Shown: positions 22,899 through 31,900, counted from the first letter of the stretch. The stretch is 64,000 nucleotides of DNA from Lachnospiraceae bacterium MA2020 (GCA_000746015.1 JQKK01000005.1:140727-204726), one strand, 5' to 3'. The notes: generated from the sequence alone by a model not told the origin. Numbers and translations are program-made.

Positions 22899-25886
22899 TT
22901 AAATATTGGCGTTTAGAATCTTTTGAAGTGTTTCTTCAACCAGCTCACGCGGGAGCCTATTTTTTTGTCTTTTGGGACGAGAGCAGTTCTTCCAGTCATC
23001 TAATGTGATTCGAGAAATGCCCCAACTATTTACAGTTTCAACAACTTCAGATTGCTTAAGACCGTCTAACGCAGGTATTTGATATTCGCGTAAAAGATAG
23101 CCCATAAGGATTGATAGAAGGATTTTTCGGTCAAGATCCTTTCCAATGTATCCTTTGGTTTTTACAGTAGATTTGACCTTTACTCGTTCTAAATCAGCAG
23201 TAGTTTTTACACAATCCTCATTTTGCATTGTGTTACGGTAATTGAGAAATTCTTCAGCATCGTTAAAAGGTCTAGTATCGAATTCAGCAATTATGGTATC
23301 TACAGAGTATTGCCCATCAGCACTGGTGTATTGAACTGGGGTATCAGTAGAGGTTTCAACAATAGGACAGCGTTTATAATCGAAGTTCATTGATAACTGA
23401 CGAACGCTTTCTGTAACATGAAAGTCATGCTTTCTTTCAACAATTTCTGAAAACTCTGTCCATACTTTGGTGGAGCATTTTAAACGCCCTTCACGAGCTA
23501 ATACAGCGATAATATAGGCATCTCTATCGGCACGACTGTCTTTGATTTCTCCGGTAGTGTAAGAGTTGTGTGCAAGTACACCCTTATCATTTACAGCAAC
23601 ATTTCCACGAGTTGTAATATTGAGGAAAGTGTCATTAAAATGTTTTGGCTCCCATACTTGATTAGCGTCACAATTCTCATTTGTTTGATTTAAAATGTAA
23701 CGACCATTCTGAAAGATAGGAGCAAAACCGTAAGCATCTAAACCACGTACAACATCAGTTGGAGCATCTGTTATGAAACCATCAGTCGTGACGGAATATA
23801 CGTGATAGCCCATGTCATGAAGCTGATTAATACAAGCAATTAACATACATCTGACCAATGCAGTGGTGTATGTCGCGTGGTATGGACTTGTTACCGTAGA
23901 AGGCTCAGCATCTACACGTCCCATCGTCTTGGCGTTATAACGTGTTTTGGGGCTAACATTCTGTGCTGTTTTTCCGTAACAGCTATTAACCATTGTTTTA
24001 AGACTCTTTTCCACGAGAGGATTGTCTTTATACATCTTTTTGGCTAACATACGGTCTTGTACAAGATTTGTAACTGCATACGCAAGGCACTGAGACGGTT
24101 TGCCATCCTTTTCAAGCATTTGACAGGTAAATCCACGAAAGATTTTGATTTTTGCTCCCAGCTTTAAGGCAAGGAACATATCAGGTCCCGACATATAAAC
24201 GTTTCTACCGTGACGAGGATAAATCTTCATACCACCTTTAACCGGAACTGGAATGTTCGGACAGTAGACATCATCAGGAAAATCAAAATCACCAACAGCG
24301 ACTGCTGGAATAAGCGGATTCATACATAAATCTTGTAGGGTAAGATAATCATGAGGTCGAAAGTCTCTTACATGAGCATTCCAGTCGATGTCAATAATGT
24401 TTGCCATAGCGGTAGGATAAGCATTCTGAAGGTCAAAATCGGTTGTGTATTCGGTTATCCAACCGATGTAGAATGAAGCATTAAAACCGCCTGTGTATGC
24501 CTCTTCAAAGTATTCTGATACAAGCTTTGCATCAGGATTATCTCGAATAGGTACATAACGAGTAGCCTTTAAGAACTTCATACATTCATCCTTTGATGGG
24601 ATAACACCTTCGTTCAACTTTTCTAACCCCCTATAAATTCTGTCGTAGTCTTCTTTTTTACTTACACCAAAGTAGTTTTTGATGCTCCCGTACATCGAAC
24701 AGGCAGCTGCGCTTGATAGTGTCATAGGTACGGCATGATTACATTGAAATAACTCTGCACAAAAGGAAACAACAATGTCGGCATCATTCATGGCGTATTT
24801 GTAATACTCAATTGGATTACTGATAGCAAAAGCAGCCATATGTTCAATGACACTGTCTGGAAGCTCTATCTTAGGTCGATGTATTACACTACCTAAAGCT
24901 TTGAGTGATTTGTTTTCAGCAGGTGTTAAGCCCAGTGTATCTCGTACACATAGGTTCACAAGCCAATAATAATTTCGGTTATTATCGTTAGTGGCGGTAA
25001 AGTGTACATATTCAGTAGTCATCCAGCCACCTTGGATTTCACCAAGTTTTCTTAAAAGGTCGATGTCGTATTTGGAACGTCTGAAGACAGAAATATCTGC
25101 TTTACCTGTATGACAGATTATTGTTATTGGAACTACACTGTCTGACATCTTTCCGTAATCGATTACTTTAAATTGATTATGGTCTTTCCATTGCTTCTCT
25201 TTGTAAATAAGCTTTTCTTTACGTATAAGAGGAAAGTCTTTGAAGTAACATTTTTTCAGATCATCCAAAATATCAGCAAGACAATATTTGAGTGGGATAA
25301 GACCTCCATCAGCGGTTACTTCCTGAAAACGAGGGTCAACAAGGAAGAAGTATCTTATAAGCGTTTCTCCTACAGCTATTGTCATTTGTAAAGAAAGAAC
25401 TCGTCGGTTTTGGCCAGAACCATCATGGTAATCTTGGAATTCAGTATCAAAACCAATATTTAAGCTCATGCTGTTAGATTGAATAACCTTAAATGAAGAA
25501 ATTACATCTGCAATACTTCCAGCCTTTTGAATATCTAGTGGTGCAAGGAAAGGCTTTTTGTAAGTTCTGGTGTCGGTGTCATTTAACTGTATTGCATTGC
25601 ATAAGGGTGAAATGACACCACTAAGGTTAGCCGTTGATTTTACTGGGTTTGGAGTGTTTGTCAATTGACGCAAGTTTGAATCTTGCGTCAGGTTGGGTGA
25701 CACCACTTCTTTTAGCAAAGTGTATTCTTCACGAACTTTTAAATACTGACATCCGTGTTGCTGAAGTGCTTGAACGATGTTTGAATGGTCGTCTTGAGTC
25801 CAAACAACATCTATAAAGCTATTGTGCTGTATGAGAACTGGAGCTGTATTGTGTTCTGCTTTTAATGCTAAATTTCCATCAATCAT
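22899..25886 (-). CDS. Family-B DNA polymerase with 3'-5' exonuclease (piPolB-like candidate)
   Basis: 995-residue replicative-type PolB. Exonuclease: Exo I FDTE (Asp147, Glu149), Exo II HTGKADIS (Asp264), Exo III YAMND (Tyr364, Asp368). Polymerase: motif A DFDLQNAYP (Asp485), pre-B VYMSGPDMFLALKLGA, motif B KTMVNSCYG (Lys630, Tyr637, Gly638), motif C TTDGF (Asp702), then NITTRG (Arg760-Gly761), where protein-primed polymerases normally have KxY. Primer-independent PolBs of pipolins are described as having KTRG there, so this is a candidate relative. No Cas1 (casposon) or recognisable terminal-protein gene is nearby. Ribosome site AGGAGGGG. The gene borders the cpaF junction and reads into the element. 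Confidence 0.92.
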   Translation of the reverse strand: MIDGNLALKAEHNTAPVLIQHNSFIDVVWTQDDHSNIVQALQQHGCQYLKVREEYTLLKEVVSPNLTQDSNLRQLTNTPNPVKSTANLSGVISPLCNAIQLNDTDTRTYKKPFLAPLDIQKAGSIADVISSFKVIQSNSMSLNIGFDTEFQDYHDGSGQNRRVLSLQMTIAVGETLIRYFFLVDPRFQEVTADGGLIPLKYCLADILDDLKKCYFKDFPLIRKEKLIYKEKQWKDHNQFKVIDYGKMSDSVVPITIICHTGKADISVFRRSKYDIDLLRKLGEIQGGWMTTEYVHFTATNDNNRNYYWLVNLCVRDTLGLTPAENKSLKALGSVIHRPKIELPDSVIEHMAAFAISNPIEYYKYAMNDADIVVSFCAELFQCNHAVPMTLSSAAACSMYGSIKNYFGVSKKEDYDRIYRGLEKLNEGVIPSKDECMKFLKATRYVPIRDNPDAKLVSEYFEEAYTGGFNASFYIGWITEYTTDFDLQNAYPTAMANIIDIDWNAHVRDFRPHDYLTLQDLCMNPLIPAVAVGDFDFPDDVYCPNIPVPVKGGMKIYPRHGRNVYMSGPDMFLALKLGAKIKIFRGFTCQMLEKDGKPSQCLAYAVTNLVQDRMLAKKMYKDNPLVEKSLKTMVNSCYGKTAQNVSPKTRYNAKTMGRVDAEPSTVTSPYHATYTTALVRCMLIACINQLHDMGYHVYSVTTDGFITDAPTDVVRGLDAYGFAPIFQNGRYILNQTNENCDANQVWEPKHFNDTFLNITTRGNVAVNDKGVLAHNSYTTGEIKDSRADRDAYIIAVLAREGRLKCSTKVWTEFSEIVERKHDFHVTESVRQLSMNFDYKRCPIVETSTDTPVQYTSADGQYSVDTIIAEFDTRPFNDAEEFLNYRNTMQNEDCVKTTADLERVKVKSTVKTKGYIGKDLDRKILLSILMGYLLREYQIPALDGLKQSEVVETVNSWGISRITLDDWKNCSRPKRQKNRLPRELVEETLQKILNANI

Positions 25887-26009
25887 ATCTGCCCCTCCTT
25901 CTCAGTTCGGAGATAGCAGTTGACTATTACCTCTACTGTTTGGTTGGGATTTTTCCGAGAATGAATTGATTTAGGATAGGTGAAAGACGTGAGAAACACC
26001 TTGTTGTGG

Positions 26010-26050
26010 GTGTTGTCAAGATGCGAATACAGGACATGACGGCAGTATGT
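26010..26050. other. Right junction of the element inside cpaF
   Basis: cpaF homology starts at about 26,017 (codons for Q-D-A-N-T-G-H-D-G-S); upstream of that the same frame no longer resembles the family. A 6-bp inverted repeat (AACACC/GGTGTT, about 25,996-26,015) abuts the junction. The crossover must lie within these bases; the partner site is outside the window. Confidence 0.6.
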
Positions 26051-26352
26051 CTACAGGTCATGCCAACAGTGCGGCGGATATGATATCCAGACTGGAAATG
26101 ATGGTGCTCATGAGCGGAGTGGAATTTCCCTTGAATGCTATAAGAAGGCAGATTGCATCTGCGGTTGACATAATCATACATTTGGGAAGATTAAGGGATA
26201 AGAGCCGTAAAGTTCTTGAGATAGTAGAGATCACGGATTTTGCAGATGGAGAAGTGGTAACAAGTCCGCTGTTTAGATTTGATGGTGAGCGACTTAGACG
26301 CGAAAATGCTCTTACACATACGATGAAGCTTGAAAGGAGCGGACTTTTATGA
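26017..26352 (+). pseudogene. cpaF: 3' fragment of the Tad pilus secretion ATPase gene (cpaF/tadA)
   Basis: Encodes only the C-terminal ~110 residues: NTGHDGSMSTGHANSAADM followed by ISRLEMMVLMSGVE and HLGRLRDKSRKVLEI, which are hallmark CpaF/TadA segments just after the Walker B/His box region. Walker A and the N-terminal domain are missing. The 5' portion was separated by insertion of the polymerase-bearing element. The fragment ends in ATGA shared with tadB. ATG 26,047 could start a short peptide but has no good ribosome site, so it is probably non-functional. Confidence 0.9.
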
Positions 26353-27086
26353 ATTATCGCGAGTATCACTTCTCAAAAAGTGATCTGATAAAGAACATAG
26401 CTGCAGGCGTGATGATAGACGCAATGATAGCATGGACATTTTATAGAAGTATCGTAGCCTTTATAGTCTTTTTGCCGCTGGTGTGGTTTTACCTTCGCTA
26501 TAGGAAGGAAACACTGAAGGCAGCGCGCAAAGATGAGCTTGCACTGGAGTTTAAGGAGACGCTTCTTTCGGTTCAGTCAGCCTTAAATGCGGGATATTCT
26601 GTAGAAAATGCTTTTGCCGAAGGCTTGAAAGATATGGAGCTTTTGTATGGAAATGACGCAATGATAGTAAAGGAACTCAAGATAATGATGAGGCGGCTGC
26701 GCACCAATGAAAGGATAGAAAAGATACTTTTAGAGCTTGGTACCAGAAGCGGTATTGCAGATATCGTAGAGTTTGCCCAGATATTTGCAGCGGCAAAGCG
26801 GAGCGGAGGAAATATGTCAGGGATCATCCGGCGTGCAGCGTCAATGATAAGCGACCGTATGGAAGTTGCGCGTGAGATAAGCGTGCAGATCAGTGCGAAG
26901 CGCTATGAGAGCAGGATAATGGAGATAGTACCGTTTGGAATAATAGTTTACATAACACTAACATCCCCAAATGTGGCTGCTGTTATATATCACAATGTTC
27001 TGGGAGTGATACTGATGACGGTATGCCTTTGTATCTATGCTATAGCGCTGGTTATTTCCGAAAAGATAGTAAGTATTGAGGTTTGA
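26349..27086 (+). CDS. Tad pilus inner-membrane platform protein TadB-like
   Basis: 245 residues, type II secretion system F-domain protein of the Flp/Tad assembly platform. N-terminal membrane segments (about 13-50), a cytoplasmic F domain (65-190: ETLLSVQSALNAGYSVENAFAEG..., KRSGGNMSGIIRRAA), and two C-terminal hydrophobic segments (195-240). It normally works with the CpaF ATPase, whose gene is cut just upstream. The start overlaps the cpaF stop (ATGA). tadC follows after 7 bases. Confidence 0.9.
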   Translation: MNYREYHFSKSDLIKNIAAGVMIDAMIAWTFYRSIVAFIVFLPLVWFYLRYRKETLKAARKDELALEFKETLLSVQSALNAGYSVENAFAEGLKDMELLYGNDAMIVKELKIMMRRLRTNERIEKILLELGTRSGIADIVEFAQIFAAAKRSGGNMSGIIRRAASMISDRMEVAREISVQISAKRYESRIMEIVPFGIIVYITLTSPNVAAVIYHNVLGVILMTVCLCIYAIALVISEKIVSIEV

Positions 27087-27093
27087 ATAACTT

Positions 27094-28470
27094 ATGAAAA
27101 TAGTTGACATAATTCAGAAGCCGTTCTATCGTGCTGCAAAATTCATATTGGATAAGTTTCCGGCAGAACGGACTGAAGATATGGTCAGGTCTTTAAGAAT
27201 GCTAAATCCTTCAGAGCATACAGAAGGTCTTGCAAGGAAATATTATGAAAAGAGGATAGCACATTCAATAATGCTGGCCTCAGGAGGAATACTGGTCTCT
27301 CTTTTGTGCTTTGCAGCGATAGGCGGTAGTGGAGAAATACTTAAAGACAGCTCATTGATGCGAAATGTTTATGGGCAGGGAGAAAAAACTGAAGAACTGG
27401 TAGTAAGAGTTGATGGGCAGAAGCTTAAAGAAAGGCTCGTGATAGATGTCGATGAAAGGCATTACTCAGAGGAAGAGACAGATAAGGTATTTGCAGACAT
27501 AAAGAAGAGAATACCTAAAGAAATACTTGGAGAGAACAGATCCTTTGAAAAAGTTGAAAATAATCTGAATCTTGTAAGCTCGCTAGGTGATTATCCGGTG
27601 GAAATATCGTGGCTTTCAGACAGTTATGAACTTATGGATAGTGAAGGGCGATTAAGCGAAGATTTTGATGATCCGTCCGGACGGAAAATGACACTTACCA
27701 TGCTGCTCGACTATTACGAAAAGCATGATGAAATGGAAATTCCTATAACTGTTTATCCTAAAAAAATGCTTGGAGAAGATGAAACTATCGCTGAGATACG
27801 ACGTGAGACAAGAAAGAGTAATGAGAGAAATGGCGCTTCTGAGAAATTGAAACTTCCGGAAAAAATAGGATCAAGAAAGATAGAGTATAGCTATCCGGAA
27901 TCAGATCTGCCGTTGACTATATTTGTATTGTCTCTGTTTGCTTCAATTGGCATATATTTTGCAAAAGAAAAAGAGCTGAAGCAGGAGATAGAAAAAAGGG
28001 AAAAGCAGATGATATGCGACTATCCCGAGATCGTCAGCAAGCTCACACTTTTACTGAGTGCGGGCATGACTCTGAGAGGTGCTTTTGAAAAGATAAGCTC
28101 CGAATATGAATATGCTTTAGAACAGGGAAGGACAGCATCCCGCTATGCATATGATGAGATGATGATAACCGTGCGTCAGATGCGGAGCGGCAAAAGTGAA
28201 GCCGCAGCGTATCAGGAGTTTGGAACACGCAGCGGAGTTGCCAGATACAATAAACTAGGATCACTTCTCAGTCAAAATTTGAAAAAAGGAAGCTCTGCGC
28301 TTCTTTCCATTATGGAATACGAAGCGCGTGATGCATTTGAAGATAGAAAAGCCGAAGCTAGAAAGCGCGGTGAAGAGGCAGGTACAAAGCTGCTTTTGCC
28401 AATGGGAATGATGCTCATGGTGGTAATGATAATCGTCATCGTACCGTCAGTGCTTTCATTTGGTTTATAG
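27094..28470 (+). CDS. Tad pilus platform protein TadC-like with large extracytoplasmic insert
   Basis: 458 residues. A membrane segment near 55-75 is followed by a hydrophilic region of about 200 residues (80-270), presumably outside the membrane; a second segment lies near 272-290. A T2SSF domain follows (SKLTLLLSAGMTLRGAFEKIS, RQMRSGKSEAAAY, LSQNLKKGSSALLSI), with a C-terminal membrane segment (MGMMLMVVMIIVIVPS). Longer than typical TadC (about 300) because of the insert, a form common in Lachnospiraceae. It is in the tad operon. Confidence 0.85.
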   Translation: MKIVDIIQKPFYRAAKFILDKFPAERTEDMVRSLRMLNPSEHTEGLARKYYEKRIAHSIMLASGGILVSLLCFAAIGGSGEILKDSSLMRNVYGQGEKTEELVVRVDGQKLKERLVIDVDERHYSEEETDKVFADIKKRIPKEILGENRSFEKVENNLNLVSSLGDYPVEISWLSDSYELMDSEGRLSEDFDDPSGRKMTLTMLLDYYEKHDEMEIPITVYPKKMLGEDETIAEIRRETRKSNERNGASEKLKLPEKIGSRKIEYSYPESDLPLTIFVLSLFASIGIYFAKEKELKQEIEKREKQMICDYPEIVSKLTLLLSAGMTLRGAFEKISSEYEYALEQGRTASRYAYDEMMITVRQMRSGKSEAAAYQEFGTRSGVARYNKLGSLLSQNLKKGSSALLSIMEYEARDAFEDRKAEARKRGEEAGTKLLLPMGMMLMVVMIIVIVPSVLSFGL

Positions 28471-28505
28471 ACACATTAAAAAATATTGAAAGGAGGTGAT
28501 AACAA

Positions 28506-28670
28506 ATGATGCTGAAGAGATTTTTCATGGAAGAAGATGCAGTAGGAACAGTTGAGATGATCCTCATTTTGGTTGTTCTTATCGCTATTGTAGCAATCTT
28601 TAAGACACAGATAGTAAACCTTGTAAAGACACTTATGACTAAGGTTACTAAGAATGCAAAAGCCATCTGA
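28506..28670 (+). CDS. flp: Flp-type IVb pilin
   Basis: 54 residues (starts MMLKRFFMEEDAVGTVEM): a short charged leader, then Gly-Thr-Val-Glu and one long hydrophobic helix (MILILVVLIAIVAIF), the class IVb Flp1 pilin layout. It is cleaved by the A24 peptidase encoded downstream. It has a perfect ribosome site, AAAGGAGGTGAT (28,490-28,501), the strongest in the locus, consistent with the pilin being the most abundant product. Confidence 0.9.
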   Translation: MMLKRFFMEEDAVGTVEMILILVVLIAIVAIFKTQIVNLVKTLMTKVTKNAKAI

Positions 28671-28686
28671 TAAAAAAGGAGGAATC

Positions 28687-30108
28687 ATGAAAAAAGGATC
28701 GATCACAGTATTTTTAAGCCTTGTTTTGGGCGTGATACTTTCACTTGTGCTGACAGTTGTCGATTCGGCCCGGTATAGCGCTGAAAAGGCGCGGATAGAA
28801 ATGGTTATGTATATGGGATTACATTCAATATTTGCCGAGTACAATAGAGAGCTGTTGTCACAGTATGATCTGTATTTCATCGATTCCTCCTATGGTGGAA
28901 AAGATGCTTCTACTGTAGAGACAGCGGAGCACTTAAAAGATTACATGGAATATAACTTACGTCCTTCAAAGGGAATGGTGCTTTCACCGGGAGACCTTTT
29001 GGGCATAAAGCTCAAGGACGTTGATATAGATATGCCAAGCTTTGCAACCGATTCGGGAGGCAGGGTATTTAAAAGGCAGGCGATAGAGGCTGCAAAAGAT
29101 AAATTTGGAATGAGCGCCGCACGTCATATAAAAAAGCTATGTCGTGACTATAAAGGAAGTCATATAGACCGCGAAAAAGTTGATGTCAGGAGAAGTGAAG
29201 TAAACAAAAAACTTGCCGGTGTAGACATGAAGGATAAGGCCAGGCGGATAAGCAAAGTTTACGATAGAAGGAGCGGAAATATAGAAAAACTTATAATGGG
29301 AGCCCGCTTTAGTGTATCAACTAAAGGCCTTCCGCTTGATGAAACAGCATCCTATCGCGTAAATGAAAAGGGCGTGGGAATGGTCGGAGCATGCGAGGAC
29401 CCCGACAGTTTTATCAATAACATGCTTTTTATACAGTATCTGAGATGGAAATGCTCTGACTATACTAAAGACCTGGGGCATGACAGTTGCAGCTACGAAC
29501 TTGAATATATTTTGAATGGCAAAAATACTGACAAGGCAAATATACGTGAGACAGTAAAGAAGCTGTTTTTTATGAGAGAAGCGGCAGATACTATGGCGAT
29601 ATATCGCGATGCCGGAAAGAAAAGTCAGGCAAAAACGGTAGCAGCTGCAGCTGCAGCTATAATTGCGCTTGTCACAGGTACAGATCTGACAGAGCCTATA
29701 ACTCATATGATACTTATCGCGTGGGGATTTGCTGAAGCGGTCGTAGATGTCAGGACTTTGCTTGGAGGCGGGAAGGTACCTTTGGTAAAAAAGCCCGGGG
29801 AATGGAGTATAGGAAATGTTGCAAAGATTCCGTTTTTTAGAACTATGAAGGGCGGAGGGAGCAGAGGACTCAGCTATACAGACTATCTGACTATTATGCT
29901 TGAAGCAGAAAACGAGCTTCATGAGACGACTATAGCAAAACGTGGGATGGATGTGATAGAGATGAATATCAGGACAACGCCGGGAAATAGCAATTTCCGT
30001 CTCGATGGCTGTATAGAGTATCTTGAGGCGAACGCTGTCATAAAGGACAGCAGCGGCAGGAATTTTACAATAAGGCGTGATTACAGCTATATGCCGGTGA
30101 TATTTTGA
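28687..30108 (+). CDS. DUF5702 protein of the Tad locus
   Basis: 473 residues from ATG 28,687 with AAAGGAGG upstream. The N-terminus SITVFLSLVLGVILSLVLTVVDSAR is a TadE/pseudopilin-like anchor helix, followed by a long extracytoplasmic domain; an Ala-rich hydrophobic segment lies near residues 315-335. DUF5702 proteins are regular members of Lachnospiraceae tad loci and probably act as minor pilins or surface scaffolds. A 501-codon antisense frame across this gene is judged a shadow. Confidence 0.8.
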   Translation: MKKGSITVFLSLVLGVILSLVLTVVDSARYSAEKARIEMVMYMGLHSIFAEYNRELLSQYDLYFIDSSYGGKDASTVETAEHLKDYMEYNLRPSKGMVLSPGDLLGIKLKDVDIDMPSFATDSGGRVFKRQAIEAAKDKFGMSAARHIKKLCRDYKGSHIDREKVDVRRSEVNKKLAGVDMKDKARRISKVYDRRSGNIEKLIMGARFSVSTKGLPLDETASYRVNEKGVGMVGACEDPDSFINNMLFIQYLRWKCSDYTKDLGHDSCSYELEYILNGKNTDKANIRETVKKLFFMREAADTMAIYRDAGKKSQAKTVAAAAAAIIALVTGTDLTEPITHMILIAWGFAEAVVDVRTLLGGGKVPLVKKPGEWSIGNVAKIPFFRTMKGGGSRGLSYTDYLTIMLEAENELHETTIAKRGMDVIEMNIRTTPGNSNFRLDGCIEYLEANAVIKDSSGRNFTIRRDYSYMPVIF

Positions 30109-30129
30109 AGTGAAAGGAGGCAGCAGCAG

Positions 30130-30906
30130 ATGTTCCTTTTGAGAAAAGTAACAAATAGATTTTTTTATGAAAGTATATCCCCATACACCAAAATAAAGTA
30201 TAGAAAAAATCAGGAGAACCCCAACAATGCAAAAAACATCTCTGAAGGGGCATCTGCTGTTGCCTTCTTTGATCAGAAAGGCAGTATGACAGTTGAAGCA
30301 GCTATCGTACTGCCAATTTTCCTCTTTGCGCTTTTTACGTTGATCTACGTGGGTGAGATCATCCGTCTGTCGGCAGATGATCAGGCAGCACTTATGCAGC
30401 GTGCAATGAAAATGAGTACTTATGCATATAGCTTTGATAAGGTACTGCCGGGAGATCAGATAATTGATCTGAAAAAGACGTGGACTGCAAAGATACCATT
30501 TGTACCTACGGGAGCGAGGGGTGTAAAGCTGACAGACAGAGCACGGGTTCGGGCATTTACGGGATATGACAATACTTTGCATAGGACGGCTTCGTCGACA
30601 GCAGATGTTACGGTTTTTATTACAGATTATGGAAGTGTATATCACAAGACACGAAGCTGCCATCATCTGGATCTGAGTGTGCGCAGTATTGCAATGTCTT
30701 CGGTCAAAAGCGCCAGAAATATCGGTGGACATAAATATTATCCATGCGAAAGGTGCGCTAAACGTAAAGCCGGAAGTGTATATATCACAGATTATGGAGA
30801 CAGCTACCATGTGGATGGGCACTGTCCCGGACTAAAAAGAGGGATACATGCAGTGAAAATGTCAGAAGTAGGATCGATGCCGCCATGTGCGGATTGTGGA
30901 AGTTAA
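30130..30906 (+). CDS. TadE-like pseudopilin with duplicated His/Cys C-terminal domain
   Basis: 258 residues. After a ~48-residue cytoplasmic leader comes the TadE anchor KGSMTVEAAIVLPIFLFALF. The C-terminus holds two copies of a small domain: VFITDYGSVYHKTRSCHHL...YPCERC and VYITDYGDSYHVDGHCPGL...PPCADC. The YH-x4-C-x2-L then CxxC pattern resembles the small YHRxxC...CxxC domain often appended to ComEA-like or nuclease proteins and could bind a metal. AAAGGAGG lies 10 bases before the ATG. Confidence 0.8.
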   Translation: MFLLRKVTNRFFYESISPYTKIKYRKNQENPNNAKNISEGASAVAFFDQKGSMTVEAAIVLPIFLFALFTLIYVGEIIRLSADDQAALMQRAMKMSTYAYSFDKVLPGDQIIDLKKTWTAKIPFVPTGARGVKLTDRARVRAFTGYDNTLHRTASSTADVTVFITDYGSVYHKTRSCHHLDLSVRSIAMSSVKSARNIGGHKYYPCERCAKRKAGSVYITDYGDSYHVDGHCPGLKRGIHAVKMSEVGSMPPCADCGS

Positions 30907-30909
30907 AGT

Positions 30910-31323
30910 ATGGTTATGAAAAGTATAGCATTGTTTTTTCTCGCTATATGCGCGATTACGGATATAAGATCAAAAAAGATAAGTTTAGGTATTGCAGGTT
31001 TGTTTGCAGCGGCAGGAATTGCTTTAACTATTGCAGGAATTGGACTGAGACCTTTTGATGCGATAGGAGGAATCCTGATAGGTGCATGTTTGCTGGGACT
31101 TGCAAGAATTACAGGTGAAAGGATCGGATATGGAGATGGAGTTATGGTAGGGGTGACGGGCCTGTTTTTGGGATTGTTTCCAAATTTTGCCCTGCTGAGC
31201 CTCGCTGCTTTTTTTAGTGGGATCTATGGTATAGCCATGATGATCTTTAAAAAAGCTAACAAGGATACAGAGCTTGCAATGGCGCCTTTTTTGGCGCTTG
31301 CACTGGTGGTGATGATGTTATGA
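30910..31323 (+). CDS. Prepilin peptidase, A24 family (CpaA/TadV-like)
   Basis: 137-residue aspartic membrane protease that cleaves the leaders of Flp and TadE-type proteins. Catalytic Asp18 in AITDIRSKKI and Asp76 in the GYGDG motif; four to five hydrophobic segments. It lacks the N-methyltransferase domain, as is typical for Tad-type peptidases. It ends in ATGA overlapping the next TadE-like gene. Confidence 0.9.
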   Translation: MVMKSIALFFLAICAITDIRSKKISLGIAGLFAAAGIALTIAGIGLRPFDAIGGILIGACLLGLARITGERIGYGDGVMVGVTGLFLGLFPNFALLSLAAFFSGIYGIAMMIFKKANKDTELAMAPFLALALVVMML

Positions 31324-31751
31324 GGCGAAGCATGAAAGGCTCATATACGGTTGAGATGGCGATGCTTTTTCCATTGATAATGGTGTCGATAATAGTTGTC
31401 ATATATATGGCTTTTTTTATACATGACAGGACGGTGATGAGCGTTGCGGCATATCAGTCTGCCATGCGTGCTGCAAGGATAACTGATGAAACGGTAGATG
31501 TGGCTTCTGAAGCGGAAAAAGCCTGTAAGGATATCCTTAAAAAACGTTTTATTTCGACGAAAAATCTGAATGTGAAAGTAAGCGTAAATGTCAGCAAGGT
31601 GAAGGTAAGCTGCAAGGCAGATTTTGTGATACCTAATGGTGTGATATGGATAAAAGAACTTAGGAGCCGGGGCTTTAGGCTTTCAGCAGAAAGGCAAGCA
31701 ACAAGGCTTAATCCAACAGAACATGTGAGAGTGATTAGAAAAGTTGTGTAA
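31320..31751 (+). CDS. TadE-like pseudopilin
   Basis: 143 residues. The N-terminal KGSYTVEMAMLFPLIMVSII anchor with Val-Glu after the cleavage-type Gly/Ser marks it as TadE-like. A beta-rich extracytoplasmic remainder (KNLNVKVSVNVSKVKVSCKADF) follows. Translationally coupled to the peptidase gene (ATGA). Confidence 0.85.
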   Translation: MRRSMKGSYTVEMAMLFPLIMVSIIVVIYMAFFIHDRTVMSVAAYQSAMRAARITDETVDVASEAEKACKDILKKRFISTKNLNVKVSVNVSKVKVSCKADFVIPNGVIWIKELRSRGFRLSAERQATRLNPTEHVRVIRKVV

Positions 31752-31811
31752 CTGTTAAGCACAGTCCGAAGCACTTGCTGCTGAGGACGTAAGAATATGA
31801 TACGGGTGTGA

Positions 31812-31849
31812 GCATGCCCTTTGCCGAAGGCAAATCTGCATGGGCATGC
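31812..31849 (+). promoter_or_regulatory. Nested hairpin in the leader of the FHA gene
   Basis: Outer stem GCATGCCC/GGGCATGC and inner stem TTTGCC-gaa-GGCAAA with a 7-base bulge, between the TadE-like gene and the DUF6382-FHA gene. It may attenuate readthrough; function unknown. Confidence 0.45.
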
Positions 31850-31900
31850 GAATCATATCTGTGAAGGTACTGAACAGATATGAGTAAGGAGTAGAACATA

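Larger units (their letters stand above)
1..26016. mobile_element. Right part of an integrated mobile element (or stacked elements) ending inside cpaF
   Basis: The right limit is inferred from the abrupt start of cpaF/tadA homology at about 26,017, right after the polymerase gene. The matching 5' part of cpaF is not in the window, so the element continues beyond base 1. Cargo: type I restriction-modification, a serine recombinase, small toxin-antitoxin-like genes, a RuvC-like nuclease, an FtsK-like translocase, an accessory tRNA, HTH regulators and a family-B DNA polymerase. No large serine or tyrosine integrase is visible here. Repeat fields inside it and its mixed content suggest it may be a composite of several insertions. 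The exact boundary and unity of the element are inference. Confidence 0.6.

Noticed and set aside
22899..25886. Polymerase element as a casposon
   Set aside because: Casposons carry a Cas1 integrase next to PolB; no Cas1-like gene exists in the visible 26 kb.
29317..30822. 501-codon minus-strand open frame across the DUF5702 and TadE-like genes
   Set aside because: It lies antisense to two clearly supported tad genes, has no ribosome site or family resemblance, and has the Cys/His/Tyr-rich composition typical of shadow frames.
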